The notes beneath the pieces are model-generated. The model was not told where the DNA came from. It saw only the letters and a program-made list of their open reading frames with translations, and ran no database searches. This document shows, piece after piece, positions 42,660 to 54,477 of a stretch of 64,000 nt of DNA. Positions within the stretch are counted from its first letter, which is position 1, and each line of letters begins with the position of its first letter. This stretch comes from Plantago major (lineage: Eukaryota > Streptophyta > Magnoliopsida > Lamiales > Plantaginaceae): NCBI GenBank assembly GCA_026545765.1, contig JAIFAC010000207.1, forward strand, positions 82,282-146,281, read 5' to 3'. Both the position numbers and the translations under genes were made by a program.

Positions 42660-45480
42660 ATGTCCGAGAGTGATAGCCAAAATCGATCCGAGGCCGAGGG
42701 ATATGACTCGTAGGCTTACATCCCAACCGATAGCTCCGAGGGAGATTGAGATCGTGGATGATGATGTTCGAGGTGGGGCAAGCGCCACATCCGAAGTCGG
42801 GAAGAGCCCGAGGTAAGTTCCTTACTTGTTAGTTGTTCCAGATTCGTCCTCCGAGGCATCCGGACATTACCCATCGAAATGTGCAAGTATTAGAAGCGCT
42901 CAAGAGACAAGCTCATGAGTTATAGGGACTCATCGCCTGGTCGAAGCCGGGTCAGAATCCGAACTTCCGTAGAGATCCGACTTTAATTCGCACCCTAGGT
43001 TATAACTTTAGGAGTAATCCTAATCGAGTCCCGTTTGCTCCGATCCGCAGCGCCTAACCATCGAGGAAGTGCATGATACTTAAGCGCCCCAACTTGAGCA
43101 TCTTCAAGAGGGTGAGGAGGATCGTGTGTTGTCGCGCCTATCCGGATCTAGAGTTAGCGCCCCTCATCCGGGAAGATGAGGCAGAGGAAGATGCGGGGCC
43201 AAGATTCTCGTTCAAGAGGAAGAAGGTGCGAGCCTTCCGCCATCGTTCTCCGTAGAAACCGCCGCGCAAGGTGGCCGAGTCTGAGGGTGGCTGAGGAAGA
43301 GCGTCCGGAGAGACCGAGGAAGGTGAGGACGCTTTCCAAGTGAAGTTCCTTTGCCTAGAGATCGTGTTACTCACCCCATCCGAGGGCGAAGTTAAATGAA
43401 GATGGTATCACTTGTGCCTCAACCATCCGAGCCGACGGCGATGAGCTCCGAGAAGATATGAGATCCTCGAGTGTGGAGATTCTCATCCCGACGAATTCAT
43501 GCTTTTTACAATCCGCCCTACATGTCGCCTATGAGATAAGTCTTCATTATGGTGGCGGCTACCCGACGTCCGAAGTTTCGGAGATTTTGAAGCATGGGTT
43601 CGAGTCCGCATCGATCATCCCCAACTCCCTCGAAACTTGATGTGCTTCGAGTGCTAAATATAAAGGCATTCCGCTTAACTTTGACAATTTCCGTAAATTG
43701 TTCAATATTAGTGTTAGTAGTAGGAACACTTGGTTCTACACATTTTTATGTCGCCAGCATACATATTTTTCGCTGATCCTCGTCTCGCTGGGAATCCAAC
43801 GGTTCAAGAGGTACATTTTTGTCCGTCTGCTCAAGCCCGGCAACCGGGCGGAGAGGCCTACGTGGCATTTTGAGAAGAAGTTCTTCCGGTAATTTGCCGA
43901 TTGAAGCCACTGCTTGAACATCCCTTGTGGATGTGTTGCCCATCGAGTCGTGGAGCCGGAGAAGTACTTCTTCCGAGGTTTGATATGTCACCGCCTTTTC
44001 GGGCCGGGCTTGTCGAGCCAAGTTTTGTATGGCGCATGGAGGATTCGGTAAGTGGTTTCTCTACCTCGATTGGTCAGTCCGGCCTGTCGGTTGCTTTGTC
44101 GACTATATGATTGTTATTTGTAGATTCTTTTCAGATCTTGCAACTTATTGTGATTCGATGCGCCTTTTCGGTTCGGATATACGATGTCGTCCATGCGGGA
44201 GCCAAGGCCAACAAAACGCGAACGGAAGGAGTTGGCGAGGGTTCGACCCAGATTATCAAGACGCCCACCGTGCTCCCGGCGAACGCAGCCAAGGAATGCC
44301 GCTGTTCGAGCGGAGGAGTCTCTTGAGAGCGGGCGAAGAGGCCCAAACCATCCCTACCTGCATAAGGGTAAGGTGGTCGCAATTAAGGGCTCAAGAAGCC
44401 TCCGAGATCCGTGGTCGCGAGATCCTCCCGCAAGCGGATCAAAGAGCAGCCCAAAAAGCGCCCTCCGAAGGTCCGAATCCTCCCGCCAAGAAGGGCAAGG
44501 AAAGGTGGGCGGCCACGAGCCGAGTCTGATGTCAAGTGGCTCGTTGGTTGTTGCTTGAGCTAGAGCGATCATGGAGTTAATCGCCGCCGCCAAGAAGTGA
44601 GTTTTAAGCTTTCCGTTGGTTTCGCATCTTCTGTGGATTCGGAGGTGTCTAACGCTCGATATTCTCTTTTGTTTTCACCATATCGCTGTTGAAGCATGCT
44701 CCTTGGTGGCCGCCGAGGGCTACCCTGAAGAAGATCTAGCCATGCCGAGGCTGGGCGATTGAAGGCCTCTTCAGCAAAGACCCTTGAGCGCTCAAGAAGG
44801 CCGAGCTGCTAAACAAGAGGCTTAGTCGAGACGGCCAAGATGAAAAGTGCCATTCGATCTTTGGAGGCTGATTTGAAAGTGCACCAAGATAGTTTGACGA
44901 TTTCGTGGCCGCTCTCTGACTTTCAAGGATAAGATGTCGAAGAGCTTTCGGGAGTCCTGGACAAAGGTCCTAAGATTTCTTGATTCGACTCCTACAAGTT
45001 CTTGCTCGAGTCAAAGTATGATGAGGCCACAAGATGGGTTTGATGCACCGTGGAGCAAAGGCCGAGGAAAGGTCAAACGGACGATCAGAAATTGGAGGCC
45101 GAGGGGTATCCGCTTAAAATGGAGATGGTCACTTTCGAGGGTGTCTCGATGCGATTTGCTTAAGTGTGAATTTTTGAGCCGGTTTATGATTTAGTCGAGG
45201 GCAAGAAGCACGACATGGCGGGTCCCAGATTCTCCCATCCTTCGTCCCCGGGTGCTCATGTCCAAGTTTTGCCTTTCGAGGACCACGTGGAGCACAACCG
45301 AGATCGGCCGATTTTGCCGGCCTGCCCAAGGCTTTGATCGCGACCTCGACCGATGGAGGAGTGTCCGCCTTCTCGAAGAGGTTGAGGCTCGGAGAGAACG
45401 GAGGATAGCCCAAGAAGGTCAAGCGCCGGTCCGGAGAAGGATACGGCGGCCCTTTCTGTCTCAACCTAGTTCGTCCGGAA
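42660..45480 (+). pseudogene. A2 antisense gene (Tat aORF), heavily frameshifted
   Basis: It starts ATGTCCGAGAGTGATAGCC as in A1 and meets an early stop (TAG at 42712). Downstream, collinear pieces of the A1 gene are recognisable in changing frames: the acidic part near 43080-43330, the Transposase_28-like part near 43400-44020 (WFKRYIFVR at 43810-43840), the basic segment near 44450-44510 and the coiled-coil end at 45350-45440. No long frame remains. It is useful mainly for defining what is conserved in A1. Confidence 0.65.
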
Positions 45481-47750
45481 ACGGAGGTAGTGAAGACGGG
45501 TATGCCCCGATTTCTTGTAATAGGTGCCTCCGGCCAAAAAGAAATGTTTGTCGCTTTTGCCCATCATCTTTGTTTGTACAAACACTTTTTTGATGAATGT
45601 TGTCGTCTGGTCCTTAATGGCTCGAACTATTTTTGTGGCCAATATGCTATTGTTCTGCTTCCATCCTTGCACGCTTAATTTCAGATTTGCACGAGAACTC
45701 ATCAACTCTTGTAGACTCGATAGTGGACTCGGACCTTGAGATCCATATCGCCAGACATTAGTCCGCCTCGATTCCTTCATGGGTCTTGGGGACGATCAAT
45801 CGTTGTATCCATCCCGAATCGGAAGCTATAATAAAAATAAACCGGATCACGAACGGTCCGGAGCCACGCCTTAGAGTGGTCAAGCTTTCAGAACAAGGAC
45901 CCCTTGTATCGCGACATGTTAAGGCGATTCGACGATTTGGTGTGTCTTTCCGAGTCATGCGTAGACTTGTGAGATAGTGAAAAGATAATCATCATCAAGT
46001 ACAGGTGTCTCTTGGTCATCAGCTTGCTTCGATGTTGTTATGTTAGCCCCAGCTTGGTACATCCGAGTGAGTAGCATAGTCGGTATGCTCAACCGCCGGT
46101 GGATGGATTGTCGGTTGGGCTGGAAGTCAAGAGTTAGCCCATGTGCCAAGCCCATCTCCGTGGAATATGGGACACGGTCCGCTTCCAATTGGTCTTCTCT
46201 TTCTATATATACTCCAACTTTGTACGGCTTGTGATTAAGACATCGCGCCTTTTATAGTAATCAGCGTCTGAGCTCGAGTCCCAAGCGGTGAGCATGTTTA
46301 TGCCATTACTCTCGCCTGTGATCTCGCCCCAAGGGTTTCTCCGATGCTTGAAGTCTACCCGGCTGGTTCTTTGGTGAGAGTCGAAATTAGTTTGCTCGAA
46401 AGCCGCCTCGGATCCTCTAGAATACGGGTCCAGACGAGTCATTCGAAAAAAAATTTGCTCAACCATTCCTCCGATCGTCAGCTAATCTTCTTTCTCCGGT
46501 TATATCTTGATCCTGACTTTTAGCCCGAGAGGTAGATTAGCTAGATGGTTCGAGGTCTTCAAATAGTTGGTTTTGAATCTCAATGCATCCGGCAATCCGC
46601 TCGTTATGCGCCTGGGCGCCCGGGCTATAAGTCGGCAGATTGGTTTGATAGAATCCTTCAAGATTTCATGGTTCTGGTCGTAAGAAACCGCCTCAAATGT
46701 TGGAAGGCTTTCTACCAAATCATTGTGTCAGTTGCTCGCTTCTCGGATGGAGGGAGACTTGTCACCTTGAATAGGTCTCTTAGCTCGCCCTGAGGATGTA
46801 TCCGAATGCTCGGTTTTGTTGATGACATTTCATGATTGAATGTCGAGGAGCTATTTGTAATTTTGGAATGGGGTCCCCATAATGCCGAACTTGTTCGGAT
46901 TCGATCGTTGAGGACCTTCGAAGTAACCTTTTGGTGGTTCGCTTGTCTCAGACCTTAGATCTTTCGTCCGAAAGCACTGGTTTTATCTATGGTCGGTTCC
47001 GTAATTGAATGCTTCGAGGGGGCTATTTGCATTCGAACGGAGTCCCCGATAATGCTGGTCTTGTTGGGACTCGGACCAATGGGGCCTCTGTAATGACTTG
47101 TTTGGATCCGACGATCCGGCCCGATCACTTCAAATATGTCAACTGTGTGTTCATGGTATTTGGTATGATGCATCCGGATGGTCGGTGTTCGGAGTTTTCT
47201 GCCGTCAGAGTGATGAGATATCTTTCCGCATTCAATGAATGGCCTAGGTTACATAGTCCGTTGTCAAGTAAATCTGACCGTTCAAGGGCTTTGAAACTTC
47301 GCCATGAGTAATCAAGGTTCTGGATGGTATAGTTCCTTCTTCCTTCTGCGCTTATGATGCAATGATGCTTGTTCTGATGTTTGATTTGGTAGCTTAGGGT
47401 TGATTGGGAAGTTTCATAATAGTAGAAAAGAGAGAGTAGGGGCTTGTGTTTGTGAGCTCGACGGCTCTTCGGACCCCACTTGTAACTCGTATCATGTAAT
47501 GAAAGTTGCCTTTGTCAAGGTTTTCACATCGCTTGATTAGCTAGTCCCATCCGGATCAATGTATGAACTAGGTCCCATCAAGCAGCTTAAATATCCCCGA
47601 GGACATGATTATCGATAATGCTTATGAAATCCCAATTGTATTGATTTGACGAAATCAGACAACTGAGGGCTTCGAGGCCTTTTTCAAAAAAACCAAACAC
47701 AAAAAATGTGTCAACGAGATAGAGGAAGGTGACAAGGCTGCTATACTTCT
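45481..47750. other. A2 spacer between antisense gene and pol
   Basis: The counterpart of 3961-6339, with the CTATATATAC block at about 46203-46212 and the tandem pair at 46808-47120. No conserved reading frame. Confidence 0.6.
46808..47120. repeat. Two tandem ~170-bp units in A2 spacer
   Basis: Units 46808-46978 and 46979-47120 repeat the landmarks of the A1 pair (GGTTTT, ATTGAATG, CTATTTG, GTCCCC, CTTGTT). Both members are shared with A1, so the duplication predates the two insertions. Confidence 0.6.
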
Positions 47751-48975
47751 CTAAGTGTAAAACTTCCGAGATTCGCATTCCAAGTTCTCTTCAAGGCCGC
47801 TTTGTTCATCTTCTAGTTCAAGCTTCCATTAACTCTTGCCCTAAAGAATCTTTGTATGCCCCTTCCCACTGGGTTTAAGTTTTCCCACATGACTTAGTAT
47901 ATCGCCTCTTCTAAGGACTAAGTTCCAACTTGTATGTCCTCGAAAGACACGCTATTGTAGATCGGCGCCATGGCTTGGTGTCAAGGATGTTGGCCAATGC
48001 CTTATCGCTATTGTCTTCAAGGAGCTCAAGGTCGAGATCCTTGCGAAGCTCATTACCAACTGTCATTGATTCTGGTCATACCACCGCTCCGGGATGACCG
48101 CCTCGTATCCATAGACCAAGGAAAAAGGTGTTTTGTAGCGTCATCGTTGCTCGACAAGCGCCTAAAGGGCCGCGGCAAGATCATCCGCCTAACTGCCTTG
48201 TGAAGTTCTCAACCTTTCTCCAAAATCTTGACTATGGTCTTGTCGGTGGCTTCCACCGACCATTCGCTTGGGGTGGCTAAACTAAGTAAAAGCGTTGTTC
48301 TATTTTGAAGGAGGAGCCACCTTCACCTCGACCAAAATTGTGCCCATTGTCCAAACTAACACTCGTGGGAGTCCAAACCGGCAGATGATGTTCTTCCGCA
48401 TGAATGTCCTAACTCCGCCTTCGGATGGTTGACACCGCCAGCCTTCACCCACTTAGTGAAGTATTCTCGCCACTATCAAGAACTTCTTGATGCGCCCTTG
48501 TGGAAAGGACCAACTATGTCTATACCCCATTGATCAATGGGCAAGCTATGATTGACGGAATCACAGGGTCGGTCGGACGGTGGTATGTCGGGCATAGTAT
48601 CGCGCTCTTCGTAAGGGGCGGTGTTGGCGCGCCCATATCGATGGTCGCCAATAGTATCCTTGCCTTATGATTTTTTTGCGCCAAGGTTCTTCCCCCAGTG
48701 ACTTCCATAACTTCCAGGGATTTCTTCCATCGCAGCTACTCGAGGATCTAGGCACCTCAAGTGAGTTCCATCAAGGATCTCAGAGGTCTTCTCCTAGAAT
48801 AAAGTATCTTGGCTCGACATTGAATCTTCCCGCCTCTCTGTGATCCACAGTAAAGTACCATCCTTGAGGTAACGAAATATATGGCCATCCAGCTTTCTTT
48901 CAGCTCAAGAGAAACATCTCCGCTGGGTTTGCTGTGAGGATTCTGCGGGTCATCAGATGACACTTCTGTGTCCAA
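47750..48975 (-). pseudogene. A2 integrase
   Basis: Minus-strand fragments match A1 integrase: GGRTLAQK, the YYARHTT region in place of A1's CQYYANIPHR, and CPLINGV for the QWGIDIV region near 48540. The catalytic residues are split by frameshifts about every 60-100 bases. The C-terminal end with the EVLHLEKYSS text lies at 47780-47740. Confidence 0.7.
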
Positions 48976-50060
48976 AGCTCCTAAGGTCGAGGCGCATTTG
49001 AGAGAGCATCGGCTTTCTCATTCCACTCTCTCGTGAAACCGTCGAGAGTAAATTCTTCAAAGTGCTCAACCTCTTTTTGAGGAGCTCCAAGTATTTGATC
49101 ATGTTAGTCCTTTCGTGGTAAAGGATCCGAGAACTGGATTGCATTTATGCGAGTCTGTAGGCTTTGATTCTTTTCACCAAGGGCTTTTTGCCATCCTTAG
49201 GCCCGTGATAAGTGCTTCATACTGCCCCGTTGTTCGTCACCTTAAAGTTGAGGGTGATGGCGCATCGAAGCTTGTCTCCTTCAGACTTTCAAGGAAAACT
49301 CCTATTCCTCCCAACCGTCCGGATGATGATCCATCCACTTGTAATGTCCAACATTCTCTGCTTCCTTCCTTTCCTCCCTGAGTGGGAGGGGTGTTTTCAA
49401 CCTCTCGCTTGCTTGCGAAGATGCATTGTCGAGATATCGAGTTCTTCATCCGTAAGAAACATGTGCCTCACTCTTAGTGAATCTCCATAGGTTGGTGATA
49501 TGAAATACAGGTCGGATGCTAGCCTTGTGTCTCTTTGGCTTCTTTCCTCCACTTGATTCCTTGATCTGGCTATCGCCACATGACCGCCTTTTCTCGAGTC
49601 TTCGCTCTCCTTTTTCTACTTTCTCCGATAGTCTACCGAAGTCGGCCAGACTTGTGCTTTCATGCGTATGGGCTTGGTAATATCATATTCACTTAGCTCA
49701 ATAGCCCATTTCGATAAAGGCGCCCGACCGATCCGGCTTTCTCCAAGACATGTTCGAGCGGCTCATTTGTAAGAACCACTTATCCGATGCGACTTGAAGT
49801 AAGGCTTCAGCCGCCATATAAACCAGGCGGCGAAGCTTCTCCACCTCGACATATCCGCTTCGATCCCATGGCTATGCGGCTTTGCTCAAATAGTAAATTG
49901 GTAAAATGCTCGTTGTCTTGTAATCGCATCAGTAACTCATTGCTTCATCTGGTAGCCAAATAGAGATAAAGAGTTTCATTCTCCATGGGTTTAGATGTAT
50001 ATGGCGCAGAGGAGATACTTTTCAAGTTTTCCAGGGCCTCTTCGCACTTTGTCCATTCGA
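48960..50060 (-). pseudogene. A2 RNase H domains (Gypsy type and second type)
   Basis: The second RNase H keeps WTLQVDGSSSGRLGGIG at about 49365-49315. The acidic Glu/Asp segments are frame-broken near 49230-49090. The Gypsy-type domain lies upstream (about 50040-49640) with PDQSGRL-like and SKAL-like text in broken frames. Collinear with A1 7640-8760. Confidence 0.65.
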
Positions 50061-50790
50061 ACTTGTTTCCTTTCCGTAAGGTTTCAAGAAGGAAGGTTCT
50101 TCTCATGGACTTGAGATAAAACTACCAACGCCATCACCTTTCCTAGAAGCTTTAACTTTGATGGTCTTCGGGCTGCATCTATGATTGCCTTTATCTTCTC
50201 CGGTTAGCACCGATGCCTCTTTCTGACCATGTAGCCAAGGAATTTTCCTCCTTTACCCCGAAGTGCACTTTTCAGTGGTTCACCATTCCATACTTCTCCT
50301 GAGAATGGAAAGCAATTGTTGAGGTGTTCGATGTGCTCCTCTTCGCCTTGTTTTTCACGAGCATGTCATCCACATAGACTTCCATGGTTTTTCCCAATTT
50401 TCCTTGAACATCTTATTTACCAATTGCAAGTAGCCCTGCATTCTCGAGGCCAAAGGGCATGACCTTGAAGCAATAGATTCGCCGCAAAGAATGCCATTTT
50501 CGATGTCTTCGAGCCATCCTAATTTGGTAAAGCCTTGGTAAGCATCCATGAAGCTTAGAAGTGCGATCCCGCAAGCGGAATCAACCAATGGGTCTATGCG
50601 GCAATGGATAGATCTTTCGACAAAACTTGTCGAGTTTCGTGAAGCTGCTGCACATTCTCCACTTTCCTCGAGCTTTTTCGACGAGGACTACGCTATGCAC
50701 TCCAATCGTAGTCGACTTCTTTGATATGACTCGCTTTTATCAATTTGTCAACCTCCTCTGCTATGATAGCATCCTCAATCGCCCAAAATC
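50060..50790 (-). pseudogene. A2 reverse transcriptase
   Basis: Minus-strand GYLQLVNKMFKENWEKPW (about 50490-50390) and the YVDD region (GTCATCCACATAGAC on the plus strand at about 50367-50381) match A1. The frame breaks just before YVDD, giving MWMTCS in one frame. The KLNPEKC to ISANPEK region follows at 50300-50190. Confidence 0.7.
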
Positions 50791-51199
50791 TTTCCTCTTT
50801 TGGCGGATGTGCCACCAGGATCCATGTTCGTACTGTGAATCAGGATCTCGGTCTATCCTTGAGGTCATCTGCGCTCCAAGCAAAGATGTCGCGTTGTCCC
50901 GGAGGCGTGATGAGCTTTTATTTCCGCTTATCTCTGCTCCAATCCGAGTTGTTCTCTGGATTTCTTCACTACCGACTCTTTTCAAGTGCTTCATGGATTC
51001 TATCCTAGTCATTGCCTGGGGAACTTTTCTCTAAGCGACCCAATACCAATTTCTTCTTTGGTGGTGTCGAGTGTTGAAGATCAAGAGGGCCTTTGGTGAC
51101 CGAAAGGACAGTTCTATGGCTTCTGGTCGATATGATGTAACACTCCTGTGCTTCTCCGATGTTGCTCATTTCTTCCCCTCGCCCATTCGGGTTGGAAAC

Positions 51200-51530
51200 T
51201 TTACCCTATTGTGTAGGGTGAGGCAATTGCTCGAATCTGTTAAGTCCCAGGCCCAAGATCACATTATAGTCGAAGGTACGCTAACTATCAACGAAGAGAA
51301 TAGTCCCGTCACCCCTTTGTTTGAAAGCAGCCATAGAGACTTAAGGTATGCCCAATGGGGCGCACTCATGACCCTCCAAAACCTACCAAATGAGGTGTAT
51401 ACTCGTCCATATTGTATCCCCAGGTGCATTTGCTCGACGCCCTTTCGATATGACATTGGAGGAGCCTCTGGTCGATCAAGCATCTTTGTCGACTTTGTAA
51501 GTGGCAATCACTAGAGAAACAACCAAAGGG
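51200..51530 (-). pseudogene. A2 aspartic protease
   Basis: A minus-strand frame (51507-51259) begins MPLTKSTKMLDRPEAPPMSY and has QMHLGIQYGRVYTSF, collinear with A1 protease. In a neighbouring frame the active site region reads with a Gly (RGSSNV), suggesting an ancestral D-x-G. Broken by indels. Confidence 0.6.
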
Positions 51531-51599
51531 ACATCAGGGTCTCGAGATCTCCTCCGTGACGCTAGCGGGTGGATCTCACTATCGCCAAAGGTGATTGCA

Positions 51600-53495
51600 T
51601 TTGTGCCTTTCAGTCAGGTGAAGCCTCATTGTTTCAAGTGTCATGTCCTTTCTCTCGCATTGCTTATCTCCTCGCTGGTCCTCCCGCATGGCGCTGATAA
51701 CTCCATCAGAGAGATTCTCCATTTCGCTCTTCGCGGTAACCTTGATATCTTTGGGCTCGATGTGGGATCTCGCTGAGGTGGTGGTAAAGAGCCTGTCGGA
51801 GGTTCGTAACCACGCCTCCTCTCTTCTTTGCTCATTCCTTCATGCCCGGAGGGCTCATCTTCAACCGTGGTTCTTTCAACTTCCCACTTCTTACTAGCCT
51901 TTCAATTTGCCTTCAATCGATGCAATCCTCCAGCGACCTTTCTTTGCGGGAACCTAGAGTCTTTAGAGAATTTACCTCTTGTCGCTTCTTGATCGGTTTA
52001 GCTATCAGATATCCAAGTCCTTCTCAATAGAAGCTAAGATGTCGGATTCGTCCTGGCTGAGGAGTATACCAAAGAAACCTCTGGGTGGAGTTCTTCTCGA
52101 AGTTCTTTTCTCTCTCGAGATCTCTTTTGCTCGAACTTTCCTCGACGAGAAGGGAATTTCCTCAAGATTTGTTCTTTTCCCCTCTTGATCCTCGCTTTTA
52201 TCTGGACATTTCTTCTAATCTTCTCCATACAAGACTCCTTCGCAGATTTCTTCCAAGTACTTTTAGTGGTGATTTCTTCGCTGGAAAGCTTCCTTCTAAG
52301 CTCATAATTATAAGTGCTGCATAGAGGTGCTCTGACTCGCCTTTGATACTATGTGGTTTCCACTCGTGACTTCAAATGGCTTACGAGAAGGTCTCTAGGT
52401 CCTCATGCTCTCCTGATTATGCCAGCCGTGTGCTCAATCGATCTCTTCCTTCTTTCGCTTTCTCAAACCTTTTCGTGAAAAGGGAGGCGTACGTCTGATA
52501 TGACTTGATGGAACCATCAATGAGGTCCACCAATCCATTGCTTCTCCAAAGAGTGTGGTGGAAAAGTCGAGAGTTTTCATGTTTTCGCTGAGTCCATTGC
52601 TTTCCATCTTACTCTATTTAGTGAGATGTCCCACGGGCAAGTATTCCATAGTAGTGCTCAAGGTCTGGGATAACACAATCGGGCGCTTTTCTTCTTTCTC
52701 GATCTCATCGCATGCAGGATTGGGAGTTTTAACTACCACCTTCTCATGTGCTTTCACCATTCTCGCCTAAGGTAAGAATTTTTGTTTCCAAGGCCTTTTG
52801 TTGGAGGTAGATCCGGCAATTGGCGGCCACTTTTCACGGCCCCTGGGGTTGATGGCCACACCGAGGGGAGATCATTGACCGGAACAATCGGGATACTTTT
52901 CTCGCCATTTGATCTCCAGCACTTTGTTGAGCTCCTCGCCGATCGGCCCACTGTCACTACTGGGCACTTCTAGACTTCTCCTCGTTGCTCATGAGAAGCA
53001 ATCGCTTCCTATCGAGAAGATGTCTCAGATCTTCTGGTTGAGCTTGTTCTCCCAGCCTTTGTTGATTGGGTGCGTCGCTTCGATCGAAAGGTGTTCACTT
53101 GTCTTGGGATTGCCAAAGGCGGAGGGTTGAGGAGGCTGGAGGTTGCTTGATCCAAAACACCTTGAATAGTGGTGAGTAAGAGGTCAATTGATTTTCATTC
53201 AATCCAAACTCACCGGGACGGATGATCATTCCATTTGGGAGGGTAAAGTTTCACCGGGAGGACCATGTGTTCCCATCGGAGGAACTCGTCTTCATTCCCA
53301 AGTGTTTGACCCTTCATGTGGATTAGTGGCTCTCTCCTCGTCGAAGAAAGATCGGCAGATGGCCATCACTCGGATCGTCGCCACTTCTCTTGTCAAGACC
53401 TCACATTCTCCTCTTCTCGTGGGAGGTCTCCCCTTTGTCTAGGAGTCGCATCAACTGTAGTGGCGCTGTTCTTGCGGACCTTCTTGTTCTTGCCA
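51600..53495 (-). pseudogene. gag: A2 gag
   Basis: The minus-strand ATG at 53495 opens the same MARTRRSARTN stretch as A1, about 30 bases past the primer-binding site. The core at 52660-52430 retains the region of WWTSLP and the KRF helix in broken frames. The zinc-knuckle region lies near 51900-51960. Collinear with A1 10400-12279. Confidence 0.7.
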
Positions 53496-53526
53496 TTACT
53501 GAAGAGAACGGGACTTTTTGTAAAGA

Positions 53527-53544
53527 TTCCCACAAACGGCGCCA
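53527..53544 (-). promoter_or_regulatory. A2 primer-binding site
   Basis: TGGCGCCGTTTGTGGGAA on the minus strand, three bases inside the LTR. It differs from A1 by one base (C to T), which brings it one base closer to the tRNA-Asp 3' end. Confidence 0.75.
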
Positions 53545-53547
53545 AAA

Positions 53548-54472
53548 TGTTGGGGGTCTAACTCCACAATCACTTAGATTTATTTAACTCTTCCAAATGG
53601 TGCCAAGATGAGAGGCTCCTTGCTAGGTGAGGATCGGCGTTGCAGAACCACCGCAACTACTCCGGTATGGACCTGCACACTTGAGGGTACGTCGCCCTTT
53701 GCTTAAGTGTCAAACCGGATGAGACTTACCAGAGTGATCATGGATCGACTCAGATAGTGCTCGTGGATGTGACTAGCAGAAGACTTGTTCAGTGATCACT
53801 TGGTGTCCTCTTTTGCTAGTGGATATGTGCCTCTATTTATAGGCTACCATTGAGATGGAAGGCTCATAGGATCGCTGCCATGTGTACGGCCAGATTGAGC
53901 CACCAATGCTAAGATGAGGCCCATAGCCCAATAATGAAGCTTTAGCCCATGCCATCTTGGGCTTTAGGTGTAATTTGGTCATTATCGGGAGAGTTCTCGA
54001 GGATGTGACAGTCCGCCGAGATCTCGTGTTCGGAGGGGTCGGTCCGGATGTCCGATCCGGACAAGACTGGGTTGTCAAGGCTGAGGAAGTTCCTCCGTCT
54101 GTCTAACCTTCCGATTCGAGCTCATGGGTTCGACATCTCACTCTTTGGTGCCCACTTGCTTGGTAGCCTATGAGATGGTCATGCTCGATCCGAAAGTTAA
54201 CATCCAGACTGAGTCTTTGGGTCGGAGAGGTGCCGACTTAGCACTATGCTCCTTTCCCAGGAGGCTCTGACCACGTGGGTCGGATCTAGAGTTCGGCTCC
54301 GGCCTTGCAGTCCTAACTTTTGTCCCTTTCTTTCGTGGGTGGGTCGGACCATGTGGTGGTCCGGATCGACCATCGCTCTGACATAAGTGCCTCGGATCCA
54401 TTGATGACTTGGGATGCCCAGGATTCGCCTCCCAGGTCCTTTATGACTGGATTGACATATTCGTGATCAACA
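53548..54472 (-). repeat. A2 5' LTR (925 bp)
   Basis: TGTTGGGGGTCTAACTCC to GTGATCAACA on the plus strand. The minus-strand TATA box is at about 53843-53834. The partner is 40721-41634. Confidence 0.9.
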
Positions 54473-54477
54473 TTATG
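54473..54477. other. Target-site duplication of A2, right copy (TTATG)
   Basis: Identical to 40716-40720. Downstream the Copia pol text resumes (GSxFxxY, then SRDRIESI). Confidence 0.9.

Larger units (their letters stand above)
40721..54472 (-). mobile_element. Element A2: complete Tat retrotransposon inserted in the Copia element
   Basis: Two same-oriented LTRs (40721-41634 and 53548-54472) with TG...CA termini, a 5-base target duplication, a primer-binding site next to the right LTR, a purine tract next to the left LTR, and the A1 gene order on the minus strand. The total is 13752 bp. It is collinear with A1 over its whole length, with hundreds of small indels. Because the flanks differ (B for A1, C for A2), these are separate insertions of one family. 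Confidence 0.92.

Noticed and set aside
1-54472. Segmental duplication explaining the similarity of 1-13276 and 40721-54472.
   Set aside because: Similarity stops exactly at LTR ends, the flanks are unrelated (element B against element C) and A2 has its own 5-base target duplication. Two insertions of one family explain it better.
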